A stretch of DNA of 64,000 nt from Osedax fenrisi. Its lineage: Eukaryota > Annelida > Polychaeta > Sabellida > Siboglinidae. The translations under genes were made by a program, and so were the position numbers. Every line of letters starts with the position of its first letter. The stretch's first letter is position 1. The stretch covers positions 84,287,537 through 84,351,536 of the forward strand of contig OZ025240.1 of assembly GCA_964019155.1 (NCBI GenBank), given 5' to 3'. This document shows positions 26,119-42,100 of the stretch, piece by piece. Under the pieces are notes generated by a model, which was given only the letters and a program-made list of their open reading frames with translations, did not search any database and was not told where the DNA came from.

Positions 26119-26656
26119 ACAACATCTCATCAATCATCTCGTATGTGGCTACCCTTCTCCGTCAGTTGTAAATTACGTGCGATCTCTGTAATCCATAAAT
26201 CAAATAGTCTTTCATCCCAATCTATGATTTATTTTAAAACGTACAATATTCGTACACATTATCATATTTACCAGAATGTTCCTCTCCTTATCTCCCGGAA
26301 CTCTATTAAAAATTCCCTACATTCTAGAGATTTTAAAAATTCCGGTCCCACTCTATAGAGTAATATTTTTAAATCTTGTGTATGATCTAATAGAACGGAT
26401 GGGAGGAGGGAGGACATTCCATATACTCAAGATTTATAAATCTTACTTCTTTTCTCTACCTCTAAACACTAACTCATCCAATTTATCAATTCTTTATTCG
26501 TTATTTCTGTCTCGTTTTATCTTCAACGTATTATTATTATCTAATTGTAATCGTATTATTTTTATCTTGTTATTATTTTATTCCCGAATGAGAGAAGGGG
26601 TCTACATAACCCTATTTTAGCTCATAATAAACAGTATATCATCATCATCATATATT

Positions 26657-26707
<51 letters not shown>

Positions 26708-28398
26708 CATAGATTACTGTTCATCAATCCTTATAAATATTCCATTATCATCTATCTCTCCCTTAAATCGAGTTATTCGTTCATCAATCCGTACAACATA
26801 TAACCTACATATTCGAGATCATTCCTCTACTTCCTCATACCAACACATATCTCCATGGTTCACATTTAACAAACGCTCTGCTTATCGCATATTATCTATT
26901 GTTCATTCCTCAATATACTCTTCAAATTGCCCTTCATATATTTCTGCTTCTCTAGTACAAAGAGCTCCCCTTCCATCACTTAGAAACCATGCATCTCACA
27001 TTCTATCTACCCCTATTCTACGTCCCTCAAAAATGAATACTCGGGCACTGAGTTATATTGGTCCTAAGCTATGGAATTCACTCCCGCCCTATATTAGATC
27101 CATAAAATCGCATAAAACATTCATGAAATATATACAACAATTGATCTCAGGTGGTATTATACCTGAATTATTAATATTGTTTGTCATTATTATTTTATTA
27201 ATTAATTTCCGTACGGCTTATTCTATTTTATTGTATTATTATTATTGGTATTTATTGTTTACCTACTTTTATTATTTGTATTCTATTATATACACCTTTG
27301 AGAAATCATTTATGATTTATTTAAGTGTCTAAATAAACATTCAATCAATCAATCAATATATATATATAAATATTAACATTACAAATATGTATATTAATAT
27401 ATTAACATTATAAATATATACAAATACAAACTTATATTTACTATAATATATATATTTCAAATTTAAACACACACACACGTGCGTACAAATGACTCATCGC
27501 AGACGGAAGAGCACTTCGACTACGAACGCCGTGCCGACAAGATGATAGAGATGTACAAGGATAGGGTGATCAGCGCTTTGAAACTCAACGAGAAACTCGT
27601 GCAAAAGCTGACGGCTTTCTGCGATCTATTCAAAAATGTTCGTATACTATTTACAGTTTATATATATACAATATATATATATATTGTATTATTGATTAAT
27701 ATATATATATATATATATATATACATTTAAACAACAATGTGTCGCTAGATACTGAGTGTAAGTATAAACTTACACCATATATTACAGAATAGGTTTTCTG
27801 TATATATTCTTGATCGTATATTAATGTTTAAATATCATTTTTATTTGTATCATTATATGTATTATATGTTACGTTATTATCTTATATCATATTCATTTGT
27901 TGTAGGGTCAATGAAATATTGTATTATTATATATCAGCGGCATATAATTATCAGCCATATCCGTATAGGGATATATGATTTAACCCTATAGGGCAGTGGT
28001 TCCCAACCTATGAGTCATGACTCATGACCCAATTTGGGTCATTGGGTTTTTTGTTTGGGTCATGAGCTATTTCTCAAAATATTTAATTTTATATATTATA
28101 GTTTATATTATTCTTTTATGAATAATGTTTAATAACAAAAAATAAAATTCTTTATTGGGATATCACGGAATATTTTGTAATTAAAAATTATCAAAAAAAG
28201 GGTCATGACGAAAAAAGGTGGGGAACCACTTCTATAGGGTATATAGGTTATAGACTAAACCCCATAGGCTATACCCTATATATATAGGGTATATACGTAT
28301 ATTTTATATTATATATATATTACATATATATGACAAAATCTCTAATAGTTAATATAATTATATAATTATATGTATGTATAATTGATTAAGAATATTAC

Positions 28399-28450
<52 letters not shown>

Positions 28451-28780
28451 GAATATGTCACATATATGTAGGTGTATTATAATATAATTGGTTATTGTTA
28501 TAACTAGATGATAAGAACCGATAAAGATAATTCGAGATCTCGCGATGAATTCAATACCGACGAATTATCAACAGAAGAACTAAAACGTCGAGATGACAAT
28601 AGTACTCTTGTTTGTATACTATTGCATAATCATCCGTGCACATACAACATTTGGTTAATTTACTCGAGACTAACAATAAGTTAAAGGAGGCCATTCGGAA
28701 TTATAATACTATATATATAGTATATAGTATACGATGAAATACTATTAACAATAATAAAGGATATCATATATATAGCGAGA

Positions 28781-28818
<38 letters not shown>

Positions 28819-29155
28819 TCTATATATAGAACCTATAGGTTAAACGTTAAAAGTAATATATTTAACACTAGTGTTGAGAGAGCTCTCAATAACATAACAT
28901 TAAAACTCTAATAATATACATAGTAATACCAAAGCCCTTTGGTAATGCCGAGGGGTATAGACTATACCGTATAGTTATACTCACCGTTTATACCATTAGT
29001 TATATATATAAAGGTTATATAACCTATATATAGTTTATCGTCATGCGATACCAATATAATAATGACGCATCTTACTTTTAACTTTGAACCTATAAGTTAT
29101 ATATTAACCTATATATTAATTATCGCTATGATATCATGTATTATTGTAAATAGTA

Positions 29156-29206
<51 letters not shown>

Positions 29207-29454
29207 AATATATAGTATTATAATTCCGAATGGACTTCTTTTAACTTATGTTAGTCTATAGACTATAGTCTATATATATAGTACAAACCAAATGCATTTT
29301 TTTTACAACATATTGTATGTACAATACTAGTCATTCATATAGGTATGCACATGTTCATTACTAAATATTGTATATCTAACCGTGTTTTTTCTAATGGGTA
29401 TATTATATATGTAGCATATTATAGAGTACAATTTATATTATATGCAGTACCATA

Positions 29455-29493
<39 letters not shown>

Positions 29494-29639
29494 AGATAAT
29501 AATATTAACTGTTACATGTTATATAAGATAACTACTCTTTAAATGACAGGAGGTGGTCCTAGAATCATACATATCCGATATCATTGAGACTTGTTCTATA
29601 TTAAATAAAACTTTCAAGGGTTTAATAATTAATTTAATG

Positions 29640-29672
<33 letters not shown>

Positions 29673-29775
29673 GTGTAATATAAACTGTATATGTGAGCGG
29701 GTATTCGTATCTATTTTGTATATATAAGTATATGTAATGACGTATATATTGTTATATCATATATACATATATATT

Positions 29776-29806
<31 letters not shown>

Positions 29807-30279
29807 AAGTGATATATTAATTTTAATAAATCAATATAATCTAAATATTAATTAGAAGAAAATAAGATTGAAAAAATTCTGGATAACGAATTCATACCTT
29901 TCGCTTCTTCGATAGATTTACAGCAGAATACTAATATAGATTCTGGTTGGTATACCATTTGAATGTGTGTGTATGCTTGTGTATATATTTATATTAGTAG
30001 TATATATATATATATATATATATATCCAATATTATAAATAAAAAAAAAACAAACAAAAAATGTCTAATAAATATGAATATTATTATTATTATAATTATAT
30101 ATACGTATAATTATTAGTATACATATTATATTATCAACATACTTATGATCAGCATTATAATAACAACTCTCTACAGTGATGAAAAGGATGCAGAGTCTGC
30201 AGATTCTAGGGAAGAAGAGGCTATCTTTTACCAATTCCTTACCAGTATTTAATCCAATGCCGAATAGGTTACTATTTAG

Positions 30280-30329
<50 letters not shown>

Positions 30330-30568
30330 GCTATAGTAGTATAATAATATATAAGTATATTATTATACATGATTATAATGATGATGATTTATTTGACACC
30401 ATAATTGTTATACAATATTATAAAAATCATAATAAATAATCATATACCCATATAAAAAATATATTTTCTGAGAAACGTAAAACTTATAAATGCTATCATA
30501 ATAATACTCTTTAAATATATATATTATAATAATAATAATATAACATTTTGGGCATGATCATATATACA

Positions 30569-30601
<33 letters not shown>

Positions 30602-33600
30602 GTTATTCAGTTTCCATACATTTGAGATGAATATCGGATGCAATTCGGACCTAGCGCGGAAGATTTCCCGTTATAACTACCACGTTTACTATATTTAATT
30701 ATCGATATAATATATATATATATATCTCTAACCTTAATATATAGATAATATATATTCCCTAGGGATCCGTTCTAGGTGCATCCATATTTTCTATTTATAT
30801 CCGCCCTATTACTGATATAATTAAGAACTTTCCTAATATACATTACCATATTTTTCTGATGATATTCAACTGTTTACCTTTTTCCCTATAAATTCTCATA
30901 ATACCATAAACTCTGAATAATCGAGTGTGCTAGCTGCATAATATTATGGCTACTCTCCAATAAACTACTAATCAATTCCTCTAAGACTACTGTATTTAAC
31001 ATATCTACTTCTGATACCTACCTTTCCAAACTGTACTATAAATAATATTATTATTTCTCCTTCCCATTCCTCCAAAGACCTAGGATTAGTATGTGATGAC
31101 ACATTAATATTTATGAATCACATATCTTCCATTACAATATTCTTCAACTTTCATTTCTTCAGAATTAAAATTTTAATTTAATTTAATTTAATTTATTTTA
31201 AAGACACTTTGTGCTAGAGCAATCAAGCGTCTAAAGTAAAAACAAAAAACAATATAACGGAACATAAACGAAAATAATATAACTAATAATAACGAATAAT
31301 AGGAATACAGAAAGTACTCGACATTAATATAAATAGTAAATAAAATTGCAAATAGTGATACAAATAGTGATCAGGGAAATGCAATAGTAAATAGATATTT
31401 TTTTAATAGATATTTAAATAAGTTGATGGATTGTGTTGAGCGTAGTTTATGTGATAGTTTATTCCATAGATAAGGGGCCGATATGTGCCATGCACGAATA
31501 TTAGTGATATGGAGATTAGGTTTAAAGTGTATATGTAGAAGGTAATAAGTAGTATGAGTGGGAATAAAGATTAAGGAAGATAGATATGCAGGTCGGTTGT
31601 GGTGAAGAGAGTTATGAATTAGTAAAATGACTTTAAATATTACTCTAGATTATATTGGTAGCCAATGAAATCTCTTTAAATATGGAGAAATATGTATTTG
31701 AGAAAAGCGATACATTTTAAAAATTGATCGTACTAACGCATTCTGTAGTATTTGTAATTTTTAATTTGGGCTAGGAAAGGAGAAAAGGATAATATTGCAG
31801 TAATCAAAAAGCGGTAATATAAAAGATGAGGCGAGAGTTATAGAAACACTTAGGGAGATGGAGTTAGTATTATACGGAAAGAGTGATGATGAAAGTTTAT
31901 AGAACGAAGAAGATTTGAGATGTGGCGATTATAAGATAGAGAACTGTCGAAATAAACACCAAGATATTTAACATTATCAGAATATAAGATATTAGGATTG
32001 TTAACCATGATAAACGGTGGGACTGTTATTTGGGCGTTTGGGAGAAGGGAGGTGAAGAAATATGGTTTTATTGGGATTAAGTGATAGAGAGTTATTTGAA
32101 AGCCAATTATGTATAGATTTAATACAGTTAATCATAAGATATGGAGCAAAATGTATTGATAAGAATAGAAGAAGTAAGGTCAGAAATGTATGACGTAAAC
32201 CATTTAAGTGCATTACCGGCGATACCAATATTAGCCAATCGTTATATGAGAAGAATATGGTCAAGTGTATCAAATTCTGCGCTTAGATCAAGTAGAACAA
32301 GAATTGTTCCACGTGTATTAACTATTAAGGTAACATAAGATATTTTGTGTTACCCTGGTTATTGTTGTTTTAGTAGATTTGTTCGGTACATAAGCACTTT
32401 TGAAGTGCAAAGTATATTATTAGTAGTCAGGAAAGAAGAGAGTTGTTTTGAAACGACTCTATCTAAGGTAGAAAGTATTGAGAGATTGGAAATAGGTCTA
32501 TAGTTATTAAATGATGAAGGGTCAATAGAAGGTTTTTTAATGATAGAAGTAATAAGAGAATGTTTGGAAATGAGGGGGATAGTACCAGAAGTAAGTGATT
32601 CATGGATGATATGAGCTATATTTGATATTATATGAAGAGATATATCATTTAGTAATTTTAAAGGAATTAGATCAAGAGAAGAAGAGCTGCGAGAATTTTT
32701 AAGTTAACAAATTAGTTGATCATTAGAAGGTAAAGAAAATAGGAAGTGAGTTTATTAGTTGTAGAGGACAATAGAGATATAGATATAGGTTTGGGTAATG
32801 ATGAAATAATATTGGTTATTTTTTCATTGAAAAATGAATCAAATAAACTAGGTAAGTCCTTATCAGTAAATTCAGATTATGGCGATTTGTGTCTTCTACA
32901 AAGTATGCTATTTGCTAAATTAAAAAGTATCTTACTATTATGTTGCATAGAAATAAACTTGTCATGCGTAAACATAGCTTCAGCATTAATAAAATCAATA
33001 AGATGTTTATTTTTCAAATTGTTATATGTAGTTAGTGACGATGAATATTTTTCTTTTTTTCCATTTAGATTCAAGCATGCTTAGACATCATTTTGACGAG
33101 AAAGTTCAATAGTGTACCATGATGTATTTCGGCGTAAAATTGTAGTTTTATTAAGTACAGGAGCATGGATGTCACAAGTGTGTAGAATAGTGAATTATGA
33201 AGAGATTGAGCATCATGTGTAGGCAATATATTTAAGTCAGTTAACAACTGAGATATTGATATATAATTTAGATGGCGAGTAGAGCGAGAAATTGTAGGAC
33301 GTTTAGGCTTATTAACTGATATTTTAAATAGTAGGGCGAAATGATCAGAGAAAAGAGGTCAAGATATTATCGAATGAACTAAACATGAGTCAATAGGGTG
33401 CATAATAAGATAAAGTGTATTTTCAAATTCATGGTTGGAAATGTTGACAAGTTGTGAATAATTTAGAGAATTGAGTATATTGGTAATTCTAGTAGAATAT
33501 TAATAGAGTAAGTTAGTAGAGATATTAAGTTATATATTAAAGTCTCCTAAAATAAAGTTTGAATTATATGGATGAGTGATGACATTATTAAATTCATCGA

Positions 33601-34833
33601 GAAATGGGTGGATAAAATACAGAAATATTAAAGTTGTGTTATACACACAAGCAGTGGGACGAGAGTACGAACCTCTTTCGGACCATTAAAATGTGTCTTA
33701 AAATAATATTTAGAAGTGATAATATATAATTGTGTATACAAAAAATGATCTGCTCTCATTAAAACCATGGATCCATTTTCATGAGAGCGGATTCAAAGGG
33801 ATATTAGAGTCATAAGGTTATAAGTGAAAACTTCATAAGTTCCTGGATGTAATGAAAGGACTCGACCAACTAAAATAACAATAACAATATATATACCAAT
33901 AAAACATAATATACATATTACGTAATCGATGTTAAAATTACGTAATTATTACAGTTCAAAGAAAACAACGGAATTACAAAGTCCGTACAGGATAACAAAA
34001 GTTAGTATATAATTAAATGTCAGTACCCAGAATTGTTTATCGCTATATGTATAATTAATTAATTATCAACTCTATATGCTGTATATGATTTGTTACCTAG
34101 AAGCAAAACTATTTATATATACAATATATCCTATAGGTGACAAACTTTCACGTATGCACTATTCTGATTAATACAGACATAGTACCTATTACGTATCGTG
34201 TATTTAATGTTATAAATCGTAAGCGTCGTCATTGTGTTTATTCATCACGTGACCTACTCACCACGTGACCTATTCATCACATATAGCAAGGTATGTAACA
34301 GCCTGTATCCGGTTGATGCGATAACGTTATCTTATGACAATATTTATCTATATCCGTAATGTGAAAAATGTTCCTAGGACAATGTAATTTTATCGCAACA
34401 ACCGGCCCGACTTGGATATTTATGTACTGACTTGGATCCTTATTCCATACAATATCTAAAATATGGATGAATGAATGAATGGATACTTTTATAGACAATG
34501 TATAAGGAGAACCAGTGAAAGCGATTAGCTTCTTAATTTGATGCGCATGCATCCAAAGCAAAATAAAAAATATAATTTAAAACGTGTTCATATAATTTAT
34601 AAAAGTATGTTTATATTATTATATATACATATACTTATTTATATTCAGGAGAGATAAATGAATCGATATATAACTTGAAAGAAGAATTGAAAACCAGAGA
34701 AACTGTTTACAATAATGAGATATGTAATCTTATGTCCCAACTAAAGAACGAAGGGGATTTGAATAAAGAGATAAGTGTATTAAAACATAAGGTTACGCGA
34801 TGCAATTATATATTTCATAACAACTAAATATAA

Positions 34834-34891
<58 letters not shown>

Positions 34892-35012
34892 CTATATATG
34901 CATATTATGTTCTAATTATATATTATGTTATCACTTATTTATTTATGCATTATTATATTTATTAAAAACCAAATTAGAACTGTCTTTGTTATATTAGTAT
35001 ATAAATAATTAA

Positions 35013-35051
<39 letters not shown>

Positions 35052-35164
35052 TTAACTTGTGTTAACTTAAGTTATAACTTAAAAAACAATACTTATCGTA
35101 CGAATCAATATCAACGGTTCTATTATCCGAGCCTATCCTCTTACCGTATTATGTTCACGATACC

Positions 35165-35213
<49 letters not shown>

Positions 35214-35703
35214 CATAACTATAGTTATGTAGGTATACCTTCACTATCTTACGTGTGGTATCAGTTGTATGCCCTGCTCCGGATCAATGAACTACAGTAC
35301 ACATATGTAACATATTATCTTTAAACTCCATTAATTGTATTATTTCAATAACCTCGTATGTATAACGTAATAGATATTGTGCAATACGAACAAAGAATCA
35401 CGTGACTTGAAATTAAACGACGAGTTGAAAGTTATGAAGGACAAAGTTAGTACAGTAGTAGGTATTATTAGTTATTAGTATTATGTGAGTATACTATAGT
35501 TTAGCAATAGGGCATATATGTCTAAAACTTCATTGACAATATAATTGTAATACCTACAAGAATATTACTCTATTTATAAAAATAATTATAACCATTACTA
35601 ATTAATAATTATAATGATTAACTATTCAATAATTGTAATCATTAACTAAGTATTATTAACCTTTAAACAATATCAATTAAATTTGCTTGAACAATTGACA
35701 TAC

Positions 35704-35740
<37 letters not shown>

Positions 35741-37173
35741 CATAGATATTCATAAATAAAATGGGAGAGCTATATTTTGTTTATATATAGACTATAGGAT
35801 ATTAATATTTTGTAAAATTATCTATTTATATATTTATAAATAAATTATTAATATATATATATATATATATATATTTATTTTTATATATGATATTATTACA
35901 TCAATATAATTAATTATTTTATATTTATTCAATATTATCTATATTCCTAATAACATAATATTACATTATTAAGTTAAACTCGATGTCGGAATCTAACTTC
36001 CGGTCGAAGATAAACGAAGACAGGCTACAGGATGTTGTCGGCAACCTACAGTATCAAGTTAACATCACCTATAGTTACAATAGTTGTGGTATTGACGGGT
36101 GTGATGGTGCTATTAATGATGATGATGATGATGATGATGATGGTGATGGTGATGGTGATGATTATCATGATGATGATGATGATGATGATGATGGTGATGA
36201 ATTTATGATATATGATGATGATTAATGATAATAATACTGATAACAATTATTATATTGAATACGATGATGATGTAATGGTGTTAGTGGTGTTAGTGGTGGT
36301 TATGATGGTAACAATGTCAAGGGCTAACATTATGATGATGATGATAATATATATTATATCGATGATAATATGTATTTATATTTATGTATTTATCTATATT
36401 TATGTATTTATCTATATTTATGTATTTATATATTTATTGTGAAGGAATTAATTTCCTTATTGATTTCAGATAAAATCATATTCAGAGAATAATATTAAAT
36501 ATAGCCTTAAAACCGAAAAAATGAAGATGGAAATATCAAATCTACATTCACAAGTTTCATATATTCATATATATAATATTATTATAACATATATAATATA
36601 AAACATTATGTTATTTACTAATTTCCCCATTATTCCTTGCTTATTGGTAAGGAATGAAAGGGGAAATTAACTGAATACGGAGAGTGCTCGTATACGGGCA
36701 CTCTCGGTATCTCAAACCATAAATCCTACACACAAAAATGTTAATGAATAAAATATTCATAATTATATAAATAGTCTAAATAAGTATTTTTATTTTTTAA
36801 TTATTCAAAATAGTACTTATATGTATATCTATATACCTATATGGTATACCTATATCCAAAAAACTGATTTTTGTATTACGTTTTTAAATTTATGATTTTT
36901 TTTTTAAATATCATATAATATTAATATATTGTAATTTAAAAAAATACTGAGTCATGAAATGTTAAGACCATTTATTTTTAAAGTGTCCGTATTAGGTTAC
37001 TTTCCCCTATATATTATTTATTTTATTTATTTATAGTAATAGTAATAATCTAAATATAAACATTTATTTAACATATATAATACGGCGTATTTGTATGCCA
37101 TCCATTTTGAAATGCTACATTCCACTTATTTTCCAGTCACTAATTATATATATGTATCTAATAGAAACATAAT

Positions 37174-37244
<71 letters not shown>

Positions 37245-37514
37245 ATATGAACGTAAATATTAATGTATTATACATGTGTAATTATTTATATAATAAATAA
37301 CTATTATTAGATTGAAGTATTTTCAAAAAATCAGCAACACATCACAGAACGCGAGGGGGATTTCAATGTTAAAATAAAAAGCCTCAAGAAAAACGTTAGT
37401 TAGGAGTGATTATTATTATATGTATATATATAACAACATTGCATGCATTATTAATATAATAATAGTATGTAAACTTCTTCATAGTTAATCAGTTCCTGTA
37501 TTGAATTACACTAT

Positions 37515-37560
<46 letters not shown>

Positions 37561-37971
37561 TACTTAGTCCAATTTGGTCATGTTTATTATGTTTTCTAAG
37601 TGTGTGTATTAACTTTTCAATATTTAAGATAAAAGAAATGACGAATACGAATGTTAAATACGAAATAAAAGAACAGAATCTCATTCTGGAAGTTAAGAAC
37701 TTGAGGATGCAGGTTAGCTTTTATTTTTAATTTTTGTTTAATTTGACACATAAATTAAATTATGATGATTTAAAAAAACTGTGTAATATACGGATATTTA
37801 CACATGTAAAATACGGATATTTAGTCTGTGTAAAACAAGGAAATTTAGTCCGGGAATTACACGACTAATAAACACATTTTTTAATATTTTTTTATTTTAT
37901 TTATATAAATACTCTATAATAAAGAGTATAAGTAATACTATTCTACAACCTATGGTAAATTAAAATATATT

Positions 37972-38012
<41 letters not shown>

Positions 38013-38659
38013 TTATGTAAGTGTAATACACATACATTTGTCCATGTAAAACACGGATATTTAGTCTGTGTAAAACACGGACATTAATCACCTTACAAAT
38101 TAATTTGTTTGTAAAACAAATGTAAATAAATTGTTATATCTAAATAAAGATTAATTGCTATATCATATATGATATATTATATATATTAATCTATAATGAT
38201 GTTTTAAATTTCTACCGTGAAAAACGTCAGGCTTTACACAAGTTAAAACACGAACAAAAAAACACAAACATTTACTGGAATATCTTTATAGTTTATCATA
38301 CGAATATATTAATGTAATAAGTTTATATATAATAGTCCAATGAGAATATTTGACATTTTAGAATTAATAGCTTTATTAATTCGCAATCTCCACATTTTCT
38401 AAAGGACATATTTATTATAATACAAGAAGTATATAGATAATATCGTATATTATAACATATATACAATTATAATAATATTATTGAAAGAATAAACTAACTA
38501 ATCATAGTCATATATATATTATATTAACACATGTGTTTCTCGCTAGGTGATAGATTATTCAAAGTATAACAGTAACACGAGTTTGAAGAACGAACTTATG
38601 CAGAAGAAGATAGACGCTTTAAGCGAGCAGGTTGCATATCACTCTCTCTATCTCTCTCG

Positions 38660-38706
<47 letters not shown>

Positions 38707-39135
38707 AATATTATATATATATATAAATGTACCTATATATGTGTGCAAGTATTTAATTTTATGGTAGAATATGAAATGTGAATAGATTAAATACTCGAAT
38801 TATAATATGTACATGTTATTAGTATATATGCTATATATTACCATTAATTTCAGCTATAGCTGAAATTATATATATATAATACTGCATGAATTATTAATCT
38901 CATAATACACTATATTGAATTACACTATATACCTACTAATAATGATAAATCTAACATTATTGTCAATTGATAGTGGCTGAAAACTTCTTCATTTACAAAT
39001 ACTATATATTGTATGTATATAGTATACTATAGTAGTGCGTTATATTCAACTCCTCGGAGAGGTAGCATAATCTGCAGATATAAACATACCTCTTTTTAAT
39101 CATATAATTGAAATGTTGTCAATTATGTAATTATT

Positions 39136-39168
<33 letters not shown>

Positions 39169-42100
39169 TTGAATATTTTAATATGTGCCTTTGTAGCATC
39201 ATATCATAACAAGTTATGATCATGAAGTGATGCTTATTATAAAACTATACTGTATTTGCCTAATATTAATTAAAGTTGTATCGGTTTAAATAAAACTCGA
39301 ATACTTTCCTCTGTATCTTTTTCCCTAGTAATATTATTGTTATTATTTATTATTCTTCGTTAGATCTTAATGAATATTATTATTTAATTATATATACGCC
39401 ATATCACAATCTATATAAGAATGTATGTAAATTAATTATGACTAATTATAACTAATAATATTATAAATATTAATTATTATGATACTAAACAGAATAAATT
39501 GTATATACAAAAACAAAGTAAAATAGAAAATAAAGAAAGTCGTTTATTATGCGAGGTTACGAGAATTATTTAAATTTACATTTAATTATATATATATACA
39601 TATTGATTTACATAATATTTAAATACAAATATAACAACATATACATTATTCTCTATTGTCTATAGATACAAAGTTAACCAACGTAATAATAAGTAACAAC
39701 CATCCTACGAATAATAATACGAACATTCTATTTAGTACATCACGCGTGCTATATTGATTCTAAGCGATCTATGAATAGTATTCCATTCTGCAGCTGCTAC
39801 TTCTCTGAATGATATTTTCCATTTGTTGTGTTATTTTTTAATGTGTATACAAATTCTATATACATTCATTAATATTTATACTAATAATATGTGTATTATT
39901 GCCATGTTTTACTATAAATATATAGTATATATCCTATATATATAGTGTATATATTATGGAGAGTACATGTATATACATGTATATTATGGGCTAATAGTAT
40001 ACATATTTTATAATAATATTTATAATTTTATTCTGCAAAATGAATAAATAAAGAAAATGGTAAACAAGTCCATATTTAAATTAATAACATTAATTTCAAT
40101 TATATATATATCAAATTTGAGTATTAATTAATTAATATATTCTATATATTTCAATATACCATAATTATATTACATTAATTATACAATTGCATTAATATAG
40201 ATCTCTGGAATTAATTGCGAGAATCCTACTATAGGAGATTCTCTAATGAGTAATGGACATGTAAACTGCGATGTCAATAGGTTATATATATTACAATATA
40301 TATATATATATATATATATATGATGATGAAATATAGTTTATTAGGCACCGTTACAAAGTGATAACACTCCTCGTAAGTGCACGTAAAATATAAATAAAAC
40401 AACCACAACAACAAAGTGAAATAAACTAACTAACAATGTGGAAGTAATAATAATGAAATATAAAAGTTAATAATAATATAATGAAATTAGATACTGGATA
40501 AATATGACTTGAGATGAGAATTAAAGGAGGTGGGAGATTGAATAGATCTTATAGATGAAGGGAGTGCATTCCAGATAGATGGGACAATGTAGGAGAAAGA
40601 GCGTTTCTGGAATTTAAGGGAGGATGGCTGTGGGATAATTAGATTGATACTGGAAGTTTAACGTGTATTGTGGGTGGTGGAGCGAATTAAAAGTAGGTCA
40701 AATATATATGAAGGAATGGAAAAATATATAGATTTATGGGTAATAGAAATGAGTCTAATTAGAGATCGTTTTCTATAGGGAAACCAGTTTGGTATAATTT
40801 GAAATGAGTCAGTATAGGAATGGTCAGATAGTTTAATATTGAAAATGGATCGTATAGATGATCTGATGATTCTATTTAATGGGGCAATTGAAGAAGCAGG
40901 AAGGATATATAATAAAGAAGAACAGTAATCAATACGAGAAATTACAAGTGAATTAATAAGGACAGCACATAGGGGACGAGTAATATGTTTACGGATACAT
41001 TTGATTCTAAATAAATGATAATTAGCTGCTTTAGAAATTTTAGAAATATGGCTAGAGAAAGATAGATCAGAGTCGAAAATAACACCAAGATTGAGGACTG
41101 AATTGGAAGGTGAAATAAGAATTTTGTCAAGATAAAAATAAGGGAATGATGGGGAGTTCGTAGGTATATTGAGGAGGGCAGTTTTTGAAGTATTTAGTAA
41201 AAGGTTATTGGAGAGAAGCCAGTATTTAATAGAGGAGGCACACGCAATTAGTTGAGAATTATCTGGAGTAGAAACAGAGAGGAATGAGTAGAGTTGGATA
41301 TCATCAGCATATATATGATAGAAAACGTTAGGGAATTTGGATATAATAGACCGTATAGGTGCTATATATATGGAGAATAGAAGTGGGCCTAGGACAGAAC
41401 CTTGTGGGACACCATAGAGTAAGGGACGGGGATCAGAAAAGAAATCACAGAATTTAACAGAGGATGATCTATTCAGGATGTAATATTTAAGCCATTTGAG
41501 GGCACTACCATTAATTCCAATCATCTCAAGTCTTGAGATAAGAATATCATGGCGAAGAGAGTCAAATGCACAAGATAGATCAAGTAGAACCATTTGACAA
41601 CATAGTGAGGGAGAAACTTTGGTATATATATTATTTAAGATTTGAAGGAGGGCAGTCTCAGTTGAATGACCTTTACGAAATGCACTTTGCAGGACATCAT
41701 GGGAAGAGTTTAGTGACATAAACCTATTTATTTGATGGACAACTATTTTTTCAAGTATTTTACTAAAAATAGGAAGTTGGGAGATAGGACGGTAGTTACA
41801 TAAGAGATTAGGGTTGGAATAGGTTTTTTTAAGAATGGGAGTAATGATAGCATGTTTAAAAGAGGGGGGTAAAACTCCATTGGAGAGAGAATACGAGAAT
41901 ATAGTATGCAAATAAGGGGATAGGGTACTAGCGAGACTTTTAACAGTATAAATATTGATAGGATCAGATGGAGAGGAGGAATTGGATTTTAGTATTAGGT
42001 CGTAAATGTTAGATATTGAGGGAGTAGTAAATATAGATAAATACTTATCAATTGGTTTACTGATTAATATACAAGGGATGCTATATTTTTGGTGAAGGGA

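Noticed and set aside
30757..33635. Twin-priming inversion of a single LINE
   Set aside because: The plus and minus pieces overlap in the reverse transcriptase region they encode, so they are two insertions, not one inverted copy.
35983..36246. Poly-Asp and poly-Ile ORFs
   Set aside because: (GAT)n repeat in an intron; only the first 25 codons of the plus ORF belong to a real exon.
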